From 1-14-0-20-39-34 sp043800545 (GTDB taxonomy: Bacteria > Patescibacteriota > Patescibacteriia > Magasanikbacterales > UBA922): 7,144 nt of DNA. The notes under the pieces are model-generated. The model saw nothing but the letters and a program-made list of their open reading frames with translations, did not search any database and had not been told where the DNA came from. Within the stretch, counting starts at the first letter, position 1. Each line of letters begins with the position of its first letter. The stretch is taken from NCBI GenBank assembly GCA_043800545.1, contig JAZDMW010000040.1:1-7144 (forward strand), read 5' to 3'. The position numbers and the translations under genes were made by a program. Below are positions 1 through 6,285 of this stretch, piece by piece.

Positions 1-1190
1 GCTTTTACAAATGCAGCGGTACGCATATCTATTCCATATTTTTCTTTTGTTTCCCAAACCTCTTCAAAAGAAGTAACCATAATTTTTTCCAATTTTTCGA
101 GCACATCTGCTTCACTCCAATGTTCACCTTTTACATTTTGATCCCATTCAAAATAACTCACGGTTACCCCACCAGCATTTGCTAACACATCTGGAACAAG
201 TGGAATTCCTTTTTGCTTTAATATTTCATCTGCTTCTGGTGTTGTCGGACCATTTGCCAATTCTACAATTGCTTTTGCTTTAATTTTTTCTACATTCTCT
301 TTTGTAATAACACCTTCAAGAGCAGCTGGGATAAGGATATCTACTTCTAATTCAAAAAGTTCATCATTCGTAATATCTTGTGCACCAGGAAATCCAAGAA
401 CACTTTCTGTTTCTTCTTTATGTTTTTCTACAGCAAGGACATCTAATCCTTCCATATTGACAATAGCTCCACGAGAATCAGATAATGCTACAATTCTATA
501 TCCTAATCCAGAAAGAATCTTCGCCATATGTCCACCTGCATTTCCAAATCCCTGAATGGCAACTTTGGTTTCTTCCTTTTTCCATCCCATTTTATCTACC
601 AATTCACGAGTACAATATACTCCACCCTGTGCTGTTGAGAAACCACGTCCTTCTGAACCCCCTTGTTCAATTGGCTTTCCTGTAATAACTCCAGGATCCG
701 CATGACCAAGAAGTTTTTCGTATTCATCTCTCATCCAACCCATAATCTGTGGAGTCGTATACACATCTGGTGCAGGAACATCTTTGTCTGAACCAATAAG
801 TCTCCAAATCTTTTGTATATAACTGCGAGACATTCTTTCCAACTCTCCTTCTGACAATTCTTTTGGATTCACAATAATTCCACCCTTTCCACCACCCATT
901 GGAATATTGACTGTAGCACATTTCACCATCATCCAAAATGAAAGTGCTTTTACTTCATCTACAGATACATTCTGATGATAACGTATACCTCCCTTGTATG
1001 GTCCAAGAGCATTGTTAAATTGAGAACGATATCCGGTAAATACCTTTATTTTCCCATCATCCATTTTTACAGGGACAGATACCTCAACAAAACGATCTGG
1101 AGCACGAAGAATCTCATGGATATTTGGGTCCAGATTTATTACGCGAGCAGCTTTGTTCAACTGCTCCATTGCATTTTCGTATGCATTCAT
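1..1190 (-). CDS. gdhA: Glu/Leu/Phe/Val dehydrogenase family, probable glutamate dehydrogenase (3' end outside window)
   Basis: Probable NAD(P)-dependent glutamate dehydrogenase, a cytoplasmic enzyme that interconverts glutamate with 2-oxoglutarate plus ammonia. I translated 396 residues; the family is usually about 410-430, so only some 20-30 C-terminal residues are missing. The N-terminal dimerisation/substrate domain has GPYKGGIRYH (63-72, substrate lysine K66), K90 in a VKCATVNIP segment, PMGGGKGG (97-104, catalytic K102) and PAPDVYT (139-145, catalytic-type D142). The Rossmann domain has the glycine-rich QGFGNAG (213-219), with SDS at 236-238 ending the second strand. NAD versus NADP preference cannot be called from this. 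LANGPTTPEA (311-320) and PDVLANAGGV (333-342) are further family motifs. The ATG at 1190 gives the expected N-terminus (MNAYENAMEQLNKAARV). No Shine-Dalgarno sequence is visible before it. The gene has its own promoter and follows the trxA terminator, so it is probably transcribed alone. The family is certain; substrate specificity is inferred. Confidence 0.93.
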   Translation of the reverse strand, partial: MNAYENAMEQLNKAARVINLDPNIHEILRAPDRFVEVSVPVKMDDGKIKVFTGYRSQFNNALGPYKGGIRYHQNVSVDEVKALSFWMMVKCATVNIPMGGGKGGIIVNPKELSEGELERMSRSYIQKIWRLIGSDKDVPAPDVYTTPQIMGWMRDEYEKLLGHADPGVITGKPIEQGGSEGRGFSTAQGGVYCTRELVDKMGWKKEETKVAIQGFGNAGGHMAKILSGLGYRIVALSDSRGAIVNMEGLDVLAVEKHKEETESVLGFPGAQDITNDELFELEVDILIPAALEGVITKENVEKIKAKAIVELANGPTTPEADEILKQKGIPLVPDVLANAGGVTVSYFEWDQNVKGEHWSEADVLEKLEKIMVTSFEEVWETKEKYGIDMRTAAFVK

Positions 1191-1221
1191 ACAATTAATA
1201 GCTTAATATTTAAGTATATGT

Positions 1222-1251
1222 AGGATACTCCCGAAGATACAAAAGCGTCAA
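1222..1251 (-). promoter_or_regulatory. Predicted sigma-70-type promoter of gdhA
   Basis: Read on the minus strand: -35 TTGACG (1251-1246), an 18-nt spacer, and -10 TATCCT (1227-1222). The -35 matches consensus at 5 of 6 positions and the -10 at 4 of 6. The start would fall near 1215, leaving a leader of about 25 nt that is A/T-rich and lacks a ribosome binding site. Support comes from the position just after the trxA terminator and from the matching arrangement in front of trxA. Confidence 0.55.
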
Positions 1252-1253
1252 AC

Positions 1254-1262
1254 TGTGGATAA
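1254..1262 (-). promoter_or_regulatory. DnaA-box 9-mer upstream of the gdhA promoter
   Basis: The minus strand reads TTATCCACA, identical to the classical DnaA box. It begins inside the T-tract of the trxA terminator and ends 2 nt before the -35 TTGACG of gdhA. A second identical copy has the same placement in front of trxA (1690-1698). DnaA binding is inferred from the sequence match only. Confidence 0.5.
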
Positions 1263-1293
1263 AAAAAAATCTCCAGTAACGGAGATTTTTTTT
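1261..1293 (-). terminator. Rho-independent terminator after trxA (symmetrical)
   Basis: Six-base-pair stem ATCTCC (1269-1274) / GGAGAT (1281-1286) with a 6-nt loop. It is flanked by an A-run on one side and a T-run on the other, so A-T pairs extend the stem and it could act in both directions. It starts 2 nt past the trxA stop codon. No gene on the plus strand ends here, so the relevant direction is minus. Confidence 0.85.
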
Positions 1294-1294
1294 C

Positions 1295-1618
1295 TTATAT
1301 ATGTTGATCAATCACTTCCTTCAACTTCTCTTTTGGTACTCCCCCAATTACTTGGTCAACGACTTCTCCATTCTTGAATACTAAAAATGTTGGGATACTC
1401 ATAACCTGGTATTTTCCAGGAATTTCTTGGTTCTCCTCAACACTCATTTTTCCAATACGAACTTTTGATCCATCATATTCTTTTGCAAGTTCTGCAATAA
1501 CCGGCCCCATCATCTGACATGGTCCACACCATGAAGCCCAAAAATCCACCAACACAGGGACTGGTGATTTGAGAACCTCTGATTCAAAATTTTCATCTGT
1601 TAAAATAATTTCTGACAT
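1295..1618 (-). CDS. trxA: Thioredoxin
   Basis: Cytoplasmic thiol-disulfide oxidoreductase of 107 residues, the normal size for thioredoxin 1. The single thioredoxin fold carries DFWASWCGPC (25-34) with redox cysteines C31 and C34. The buried aspartate equivalent is D25, there is a lysine at K57, and the cis-proline is P76 in SIPTF (74-78). The C-terminal helix ends in KEVIDQHI. The segment after strand 3 (GKMSVEEN, 56-63) differs slightly from the usual KxNxDxN but keeps the fold pattern. There is no signal peptide, so a cytoplasmic location is expected. The ATG at 1618 is the family-typical start (MSEIILTDENFESEVL) and has no clear Shine-Dalgarno sequence. It is flanked by its own promoter and terminator. 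No thioredoxin reductase is encoded nearby in the window. Confidence 0.97.
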   Translation of the reverse strand: MSEIILTDENFESEVLKSPVPVLVDFWASWCGPCQMMGPVIAELAKEYDGSKVRIGKMSVEENQEIPGKYQVMSIPTFLVFKNGEVVDQVIGGVPKEKLKEVIDQHI

Positions 1619-1659
1619 ATACTCTATATTACTGTAAATTATAATACTTTTATAGTCTT

Positions 1660-1688
1660 ATTGTAGATTTTTCTCCCTTATTCGTCAA
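1660..1688 (-). promoter_or_regulatory. Predicted sigma-70-type promoter of trxA
   Basis: Minus strand: -35 TTGACG (1688-1683), a 17-nt spacer, and -10 TACAAT (1665-1660). Each hexamer matches consensus at 5 of 6 positions. Initiation is expected near 1653, giving a leader of about 35 nt. A TATAAT also lies closer to the ATG but has no acceptable -35 at the right distance. Confidence 0.7.
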
Positions 1689-1689
1689 T

Positions 1690-1698
1690 TGTGGATAA
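1690..1698 (-). promoter_or_regulatory. DnaA-box 9-mer upstream of the trxA promoter
   Basis: The minus strand reads TTATCCACA, a perfect match to the classical DnaA box. It directly follows the T-tract of the infB terminator and ends 1 nt before the -35 of trxA. It is the same module as at 1254-1262. A DnaA role is inferred. Confidence 0.5.
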
Positions 1699-1725
1699 AA
1701 AAAGGCTGTATTCACAGCCTTTTTT
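1697..1725 (-). terminator. Rho-independent terminator after infB
   Basis: Stem GGCTGT (1704-1709) / ACAGCC (1714-1719) with a 4-nt loop, flanked by A-runs and T-runs that extend the pairing. In the minus direction the hairpin is followed by seven T. It begins 1 nt beyond the infB stop codon. Confidence 0.9.
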
Positions 1726-1726
1726 G

Positions 1727-3742
1727 TTATACAAGTATCAATTTCCTTACTTTAGACTCTTCAGAATAGGATTCAATCACATCTCCTGGTTCAATTCGGA
1801 CAAATCCTTCAAAATTCACACCACACTCAGTTCCCTCTCCAACCTCTTTCTTTTGTTCTTGTCCAACCTGACAACGAGTCAATTTTCCAACTCCCATATT
1901 TACTCCCTGTCGGAGAACTCGTGCCTGGCTGTTTACTTTAATTTTTCCTTCAAGAACCTTTCCTCCAACAATCATTGACTTCTTTTCTGTTCTAAAAATC
2001 GCAGCAACATTCATTTTTCCATGTTCAGTAATAATTTTTTCTACATCAAGATTCTTTTCCAATTCATCTTTAAGCCAATCTATTAAATCATAGATAATAT
2101 CAAAACGATGGAAAGACAATCCTTTCTCACGAATAGAATCTTCAGCTGAAGGTGTTGGATTTACTTTAAAACCAATCAAATGTCCTCCGGTTGCTTCTGC
2201 TTTTTGAAGATCTGATTCATTAATATTTCCAAGTCCTTTACCAATAATTTTAATACCCACATCTGCATGTCTAATTTTTTCAATCAAACCAACAATAGCT
2301 TCAAGAGAACCGAGCACATCTGCTTTTACAACGACATTCAACATTTTCTTTCCAACTTCTTCTTCCTCACCTGGAGCCGTCTCAACAACAGGTTGTCTTT
2401 GTGAAGTAGATTGTTCAGTACGTTTTTGTTTTACATCAATTTTTTTATTCACATCGTATTTTCCCAAATCCATAACATCCCCAACTTCTGGAGCAACCTT
2501 AAATCCAATTATCTGTACTGGTGTTGAAGGTGGAGCTTCATCTACATTTCCTCCCAAGTAATCTCGCATAGCACGAACCTTACCATAGACCTCACCATTC
2601 ATCACCAAAGGATCATTTCGGCGGAGTGTACCTGCTTGCACAAGTACTGTTGCTACAGGGCCTGTATGCTTATCTACATGGGATTCAATAACAGTACCTA
2701 CCGCAGGAAGCGTTGAATCTGCTTGAATATTTGCTTCATTCATGTCAGTAACAAGAAGAAGAATATCTAAAAGCTTATCTATATTTAAATTATTTTTAGC
2801 AGAAATCTCAACCATTGGAACATCTCCACCCCATTCTTCTGTCATGATTCCACGTTGTGAAAGTTCAGTTTTTACTTTCATTGGATCAGCGCCTTCTTTA
2901 TCTATTTTATTTATAGCAACAACAAATGGAAGCTTTGCTGCTTTCATAATCTGTATTACTTCTTCGGTTTGTGGTTTTACTCCATCATCTGCAGCAACCA
3001 CCATAATTCCAATATCTGCAACTTTGGCACCGCGACTTCGCATCACGGTAAACGCTTCGTGACCAGGAGTATCTATAAACGTAAGTTTTCTTTCTGCTTT
3101 TGTTTTTGGATCTTTCCAAACCGTTTGGTATGCACCAATATGCTGAGTAATTCCACCAGATTCTGTATCTATAATATTTGCATGACGAATTGTATCCAAA
3201 AGTTTTGTCTTACCATGATCAACATGTCCCATGACAACAATCACTGGTGGACGTGTTTGTAAATCTTTTCCTTTTGCAAGAGCCTCTTCAAGTTCATGTG
3301 AACGATCTACCAGTTCTGTCTTTCCTTCTTCACGTTCAACAGTAAAACCAAGCTCTTCAGCAAGAATTGCAGCAGTGTCAAAATCTATATTCTGATTTTG
3401 ATTCGCGAGAATTCCATTCTTCATGAGTTCAGTAATAATTTGTGTTACAGGAAGTTCCAACTTTCCAGCAAAATCACGAACCGTAATCAAAGAAGCAATA
3501 TGAACTGTCTTTCCCATTTCTTTTCTGAGAGCACGTTCTTTTGCTTTTTTTTCTTCCAATTCTTTTCTACGTTTTTCTTCTAAATCACGTTTAATGAATT
3601 TCCATTTTCTCATGACCTGATCAGCGACTCTATCATCAATTTTAATGGATTTCATTCCAACATCAAAACCATACTGAGGCAATACTTGCAACAGTTCTTT
3701 TGTATTCATCTGTAATTTTCTTGCGAGCTCAGTAACATTCAT
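1727..3742 (-). CDS. infB: Translation initiation factor IF-2
   Basis: GTPase that brings initiator fMet-tRNA to the 30S subunit and promotes 50S joining. The protein has 671 residues, short compared with the roughly 890 of E. coli, because the N-terminal region is reduced. One IF2_N-type helical module is at 1-50 (MNVTELARKLQMNTKELLQVL), followed by a charged helix rich in K, E and R (about 51-77) and a second IF2_N-like segment (78-135). The GTPase domain has G1 GHVDHGKT (172-179), G2 GGIT (196-199), G3 DTPGH (224-228), G4 NKID (278-281) and G5 SAK (314-316). The beta-barrel domain II spans about 345-435. A low-complexity acidic/Gln-rich linker lies at about 436-465, before domain III (about 466-555, GLGNINESD) and the tRNA-binding C-terminal domain (about 570-671). 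All GTPase residues are intact. The ATG at 3742 is the natural start, with no Shine-Dalgarno sequence. The gene is not beside nusA or rbfA and has a consensus promoter of its own. Confidence 0.98.
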   Translation of the reverse strand: MNVTELARKLQMNTKELLQVLPQYGFDVGMKSIKIDDRVADQVMRKWKFIKRDLEEKRRKELEEKKAKERALRKEMGKTVHIASLITVRDFAGKLELPVTQIITELMKNGILANQNQNIDFDTAAILAEELGFTVEREEGKTELVDRSHELEEALAKGKDLQTRPPVIVVMGHVDHGKTKLLDTIRHANIIDTESGGITQHIGAYQTVWKDPKTKAERKLTFIDTPGHEAFTVMRSRGAKVADIGIMVVAADDGVKPQTEEVIQIMKAAKLPFVVAINKIDKEGADPMKVKTELSQRGIMTEEWGGDVPMVEISAKNNLNIDKLLDILLLVTDMNEANIQADSTLPAVGTVIESHVDKHTGPVATVLVQAGTLRRNDPLVMNGEVYGKVRAMRDYLGGNVDEAPPSTPVQIIGFKVAPEVGDVMDLGKYDVNKKIDVKQKRTEQSTSQRQPVVETAPGEEEEVGKKMLNVVVKADVLGSLEAIVGLIEKIRHADVGIKIIGKGLGNINESDLQKAEATGGHLIGFKVNPTPSAEDSIREKGLSFHRFDIIYDLIDWLKDELEKNLDVEKIITEHGKMNVAAIFRTEKKSMIVGGKVLEGKIKVNSQARVLRQGVNMGVGKLTRCQVGQEQKKEVGEGTECGVNFEGFVRIEPGDVIESYSEESKVRKLILV

Positions 3743-3779
3743 AGGGAAAAATAATTCTGTTTTGATTTACTTGTTAAAA

Positions 3780-3808
3780 ATTATACTCGGTAGAGAGGAA
3801 TTTGTCAA
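3780..3808 (-). promoter_or_regulatory. Consensus sigma-70-type promoter of infB
   Basis: Minus strand: a perfect -35 TTGACA (3808-3803), 17-nt spacer, and a perfect -10 TATAAT (3785-3780). The start is expected near 3773, leaving a leader of about 30 nt without a Shine-Dalgarno sequence. It begins about 13 nt after the T-tract of the preceding terminator. Confidence 0.9.
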
Positions 3809-3820
3809 CTTTTAGCCAAA

Positions 3821-3851
3821 AAAAGAGGAGAGGAACCTGGGCAGGTTCCTC
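3821..3851 (-). terminator. Strong terminator overlapping the stop of the 113-residue gene
   Basis: Ten-base-pair perfect inverted repeat: arms at 3830-3839 and 3842-3851, each AGGAACCTG-type, with the centre GG (3840-3841), so the top pairs open to form the loop. In the minus direction it is followed by CTCC and a T-run (3824-3818). The first two bases of the gene's TGA stop overlap the hairpin arm positions 3850-3851. Confidence 0.85.
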
Positions 3852-4191
3852 ATGAGGATTTGGCAATGAGAGACAAGAGTCTCACCATTGCCTCTACTGT
3901 GATACTTTCAGGAGAATAGATTGCCATTTTCAGGCAAGGTCCATTCCGAGAATAACACACTTCGTGGATAACCACATTGGCCCTACAAACGCTGACCTTA
4001 ATCTTCATGAGGTCCACGTCCGTAAAGTGAGAAAACTCTGGATAAAGTGTCCGAAGCACATCAAGAACTGCCATCTTTACTGCCCTATTGATGGCAGGTT
4101 TTCTCGAAACAAATCGCTTCATGATTTCCTCCATCCTTCTTTCTGCAGTAATTGTAGCAAAAATGTCTTTTACCTGTTCGGTAATGCGCAT
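3850..4191 (-). CDS. Unrecognised 113-residue protein (orphan single-gene unit)
   Basis: I do not recognise the family. The protein is soluble-looking, with no signal peptide or membrane segment. Residues 1-50 look helical and basic (RRMEEIMKRFVSRKPAINRAVK). Residues 62-80 alternate like beta strands (MKIKVSVCRANVVIHEVCYS), a further strand is at 86-92, and a last helix at 98-111. It has three cysteines (69, 79, 86). The reading frame is supported by the only strong Shine-Dalgarno sequence in the window (AAGGAGG, 9 nt before the ATG), a good promoter, and a strong terminator at its TGA stop. Composition is unlike its neighbours: 105 of 240 bases in 3901-4140 are G/C (about 44%), against 64 of 180 (about 36%) in three infB lines I counted. 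It uses AGG, CGG, TCG, GAC and GCC codons that are rarer around it. Recent acquisition or a distinct expression class are both possible. Confidence 0.8.
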   Translation of the reverse strand: MRITEQVKDIFATITAERRMEEIMKRFVSRKPAINRAVKMAVLDVLRTLYPEFSHFTDVDLMKIKVSVCRANVVIHEVCYSRNGPCLKMAIYSPESITVEAMVRLLSLIAKSS

Positions 4192-4200
4192 GGGTCTTTT

Positions 4201-4207
4201 CCTCCTT
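4201..4207 (-). promoter_or_regulatory. Strong ribosome binding site of the 113-residue gene
   Basis: AAGGAGG on the minus strand, 9 nt before the ATG at 4191, fixes the start. The other starts in this window (gdhA, trxA, infB, hppA, DUF4870) have no comparable motif. A second AAAGGAG at 4222-4216 lies at about the predicted transcription start and is probably not a functional site. Confidence 0.8.
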
Positions 4208-4223
4208 GGTTACTTCTCCTTTA

Positions 4224-4252
4224 AACTTAGCACAAAAAAGATACTCTGTCAA
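4224..4252 (-). promoter_or_regulatory. Predicted promoter of the 113-residue gene
   Basis: Minus strand: a perfect -35 TTGACA (4252-4247), a 17-nt spacer, and -10 TAAGTT (4229-4224) preceded by TGC, an extended -10 element that can compensate for the weaker hexamer. The start is expected near 4217, about 25 nt before the ATG. It begins within 5 nt of the hppA terminator's T-tract. Confidence 0.7.
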
Positions 4253-4256
4253 TAAC

Positions 4257-4284
4257 AAAACAAGGCATGAAATGCCTTGTTTTT
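4257..4284 (-). terminator. Rho-independent terminator after hppA (symmetrical)
   Basis: Perfect 8-bp stem CAAGGCAT (4261-4268) / ATGCCTTG (4272-4279) with a 3-nt loop, extended by A-T pairs from the flanking AAAA and TTTTT. In the minus direction it is followed by TTTTG. It lies about 21 nt past the hppA stop. Confidence 0.88.
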
Positions 4285-4305
4285 ATATATACTTTTGTAT
4301 TTTTC

Positions 4306-6285
4306 TTAAATAAGTCCAGCAATCAGGAGGGCAACAATGTTTGCAACCTTAATCATAGGATTAATTGCAGGTCCTGCTGTGTCCTTGTATGGATCACCAA
4401 CTGTGTCTCCAGTAACTGCTGCTTGATGAGCAAAACTTCCCTTTCCACCATGGTGTCCTTTTTCTATATACTTCTTTGCATTATCCCAAGCTCCACCACC
4501 AGTAGTCATAGAAATTGCTACGAAAATACCAGTAATAATAGTACCTACGAGCATTCCACCAAGAGCTTCAGGTCCAAATGCAAAACCAATAATAATTGGA
4601 GCAACAATAGGAATCATAGCTGGAAGAACCATTTGTCCAATAGCTCCACGAGTTACGATATCTACACATTTCGCATAATCTGGTTTTGCGGTTTTTTCCA
4701 TGATACCTTTAATTTCACGGAATTGACGACGAACTTCCTCAACAACACTTCCTGCTACTTTTCCAACAGATTGCATGAGGTATGATCCAAACAAATATGG
4801 GAGAAGACCTCCAATAAAAAGTCCAATTAACACTTTTGGATTATTAATTTCAAATGTTGTTGGAACACCTTCAGATGCTAATTTATGTGTAAAATCTGCA
4901 AAGAGGACAAGAGCAGCAAGAGCAGCTGATGCAATTGCATATCCTTTTGTAACCGCTTTTGTAGTGTTTCCAACAGCATCAAGTGCATCGGTTGTATTAC
5001 GAACATCTTCATCAAGACCAGCCATTTCAGCAATACCACCAGCATTGTCTGTTATTGGTCCATATGCATCAATCGTAACAACAATACCTGCCATTGAAAG
5101 CATAGCCATCGCAGCGACAGCAATTCCGAATAGTCCAGCTAAGTTAAATGCGACCAAAACTCCAAGAGCAATGAAAATTACTGGGAGAGCTGTAGATTTC
5201 ATAGAAACAGCAAGACCAGCAATAACATTGGTTCCATGTCCAGTCTCACTTGCTTTTGCAATTTGACGAACTGGCTTATATGCAGTTGAGGTATAGTATT
5301 CTGTTACCCAGAACATAAGTCCCGTAAGGACAATACCAACAACAGAAGAAAGGAAAAGTGCACTTACTTCAAGTCCAAGTTCAGGAGCAAAATGTTTTGC
5401 TGCAAAATACATTCCAATAAGAGCAAAGAAAGAAGCAACAATAAGACCTCTATAAAGAGCTCCCATTATATTTTTCTTATTTCCAAGTTTAATAAAGAAT
5501 GTACCAATAATTGAAGCAACAATAGAAAGACCACCAATTACAAGTGGAAAAGCAACCGCAGCTTCATTTCCAAATGTCAGATGACCAAGAACCATAGCAG
5601 CAACCGCAGTTACAGCATAGGTTTCAAAAAGATCAGCAGCCATACCAGCACAGTCTCCAACATTATCTCCTACGTTATCTGCAATCACAGCAGGATTTCG
5701 TGGATCATCTTCAGGAATACCAGCTTCAACTTTACCAACTAAGTCAGCACCAACATCAGCAGCTTTGGTAAAAATGCCACCACCAATACGAGCAAACACA
5801 GAAATTAAACTTCCTCCAAAGGCAAGACCAATAAGAGCATCGATGTCATTAAATACATAATAAAATCCAGACACTCCAAGGAGTCCCAAACCTACAACAA
5901 GAAGTCCGGTTACTGAGCCACCTTTTACAGCCATAGCAAGACCATGGACAAGACCTTTTTTTGAAGCCTCTGTAGTTCTTACATTTGATTTTACGGAAAT
6001 CATCATTCCGAGATATCCAGCAAGACCAGAGAAAAGAGCTCCAACAACGAAACCAAGTGCAGTATTTCGTGTGAAAAAAATCCACAAAAGAGCAAACACC
6101 ACAACGGAAACGTATGTGATTGTCTTATACTGTCTTTTAAGATAGGCACGTGCGCCTTCTTCAATAGCGCTTGCAATTTCTTGCATTTGTGCACTTCCTG
6201 CTGGTTGCTTTTTTATCCATTGCATCAAGACGATACCATAGATAATTGCAACTATTGCAGGCACGAGAGATAATGCCATGTACAT
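4306..6285 (-). CDS. hppA: Membrane-bound H+-translocating pyrophosphatase (K+-independent type)
   Basis: Integral membrane pump that couples hydrolysis of pyrophosphate to ion export across the cytoplasmic membrane. It has 659 residues and a hydrophobicity pattern consistent with the roughly 16 helices of the family. Catalytic motifs are intact: the D-x7-K-x-E signature (D177, K185, E187), EDDPRNPAVIADNVGDNVGD (192-211), DAYGPITDNAGGIAEM (406-421), and the C-terminal GGGAWDNAKKYIE (596-608) with GDTVGDPYKDTAGPAINP (626-643). In the GNTTKAVTKG segment (439-448) the diagnostic positions are K443 and T446, where K+-dependent enzymes have Ala and Gly. By the established family rule this indicates the K+-independent class, which pumps protons, not sodium. 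ATG codons at 6285 and 6279 are both possible starts and differ by two residues; neither has a Shine-Dalgarno sequence. It appears to be a single-gene unit. Confidence 0.97.
   Translation of the reverse strand: MYMALSLVPAIVAIIYGIVLMQWIKKQPAGSAQMQEIASAIEEGARAYLKRQYKTITYVSVVVFALLWIFFTRNTALGFVVGALFSGLAGYLGMMISVKSNVRTTEASKKGLVHGLAMAVKGGSVTGLLVVGLGLLGVSGFYYVFNDIDALIGLAFGGSLISVFARIGGGIFTKAADVGADLVGKVEAGIPEDDPRNPAVIADNVGDNVGDCAGMAADLFETYAVTAVAAMVLGHLTFGNEAAVAFPLVIGGLSIVASIIGTFFIKLGNKKNIMGALYRGLIVASFFALIGMYFAAKHFAPELGLEVSALFLSSVVGIVLTGLMFWVTEYYTSTAYKPVRQIAKASETGHGTNVIAGLAVSMKSTALPVIFIALGVLVAFNLAGLFGIAVAAMAMLSMAGIVVTIDAYGPITDNAGGIAEMAGLDEDVRNTTDALDAVGNTTKAVTKGYAIASAALAALVLFADFTHKLASEGVPTTFEINNPKVLIGLFIGGLLPYLFGSYLMQSVGKVAGSVVEEVRRQFREIKGIMEKTAKPDYAKCVDIVTRGAIGQMVLPAMIPIVAPIIIGFAFGPEALGGMLVGTIITGIFVAISMTTGGGAWDNAKKYIEKGHHGGKGSFAHQAAVTGDTVGDPYKDTAGPAINPMIKVANIVALLIAGLI

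Noticed and set aside
1254..1698. Replication origin suggested by the two DnaA boxes
   Set aside because: There are only two boxes about 430 bp apart with a coding gene between them, no clustered boxes or dedicated AT-rich unwinding region, and no dnaA, dnaN or rpmH nearby.
2742..3262. Two overlapping plus-strand open frames across the infB GTPase region
   Set aside because: They are complementary shadows of the conserved IF-2 G domain, with no start signals and no recognisable domains.
3962..3974. DnaA-box-like CGTGGATAA followed by CCACA
   Set aside because: It has one mismatch to the box, lies inside the coding sequence of the 113-residue gene, and is not next to a promoter.
3964..4224. 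Plus-strand open frame opposite the 113-residue gene
   Set aside because: The minus-strand gene has a promoter, a strong ribosome binding site and a terminator that fit it exactly; the plus-strand frame has none.
4267..4785. 172-codon open frame on the plus strand
   Set aside because: It is antisense to the hppA 3' end, very rich in Asn, Ser, Cys and Phe, and resembles no protein family. It also starts inside the hppA terminator.
4775..5266. 163-codon open frame on the plus strand
   Set aside because: It lies wholly antisense to hppA, whose conserved motifs are intact. Its Ala/Ser/Pro/Thr-rich product is typical of the complement of such a gene, and it has no ribosome binding site.
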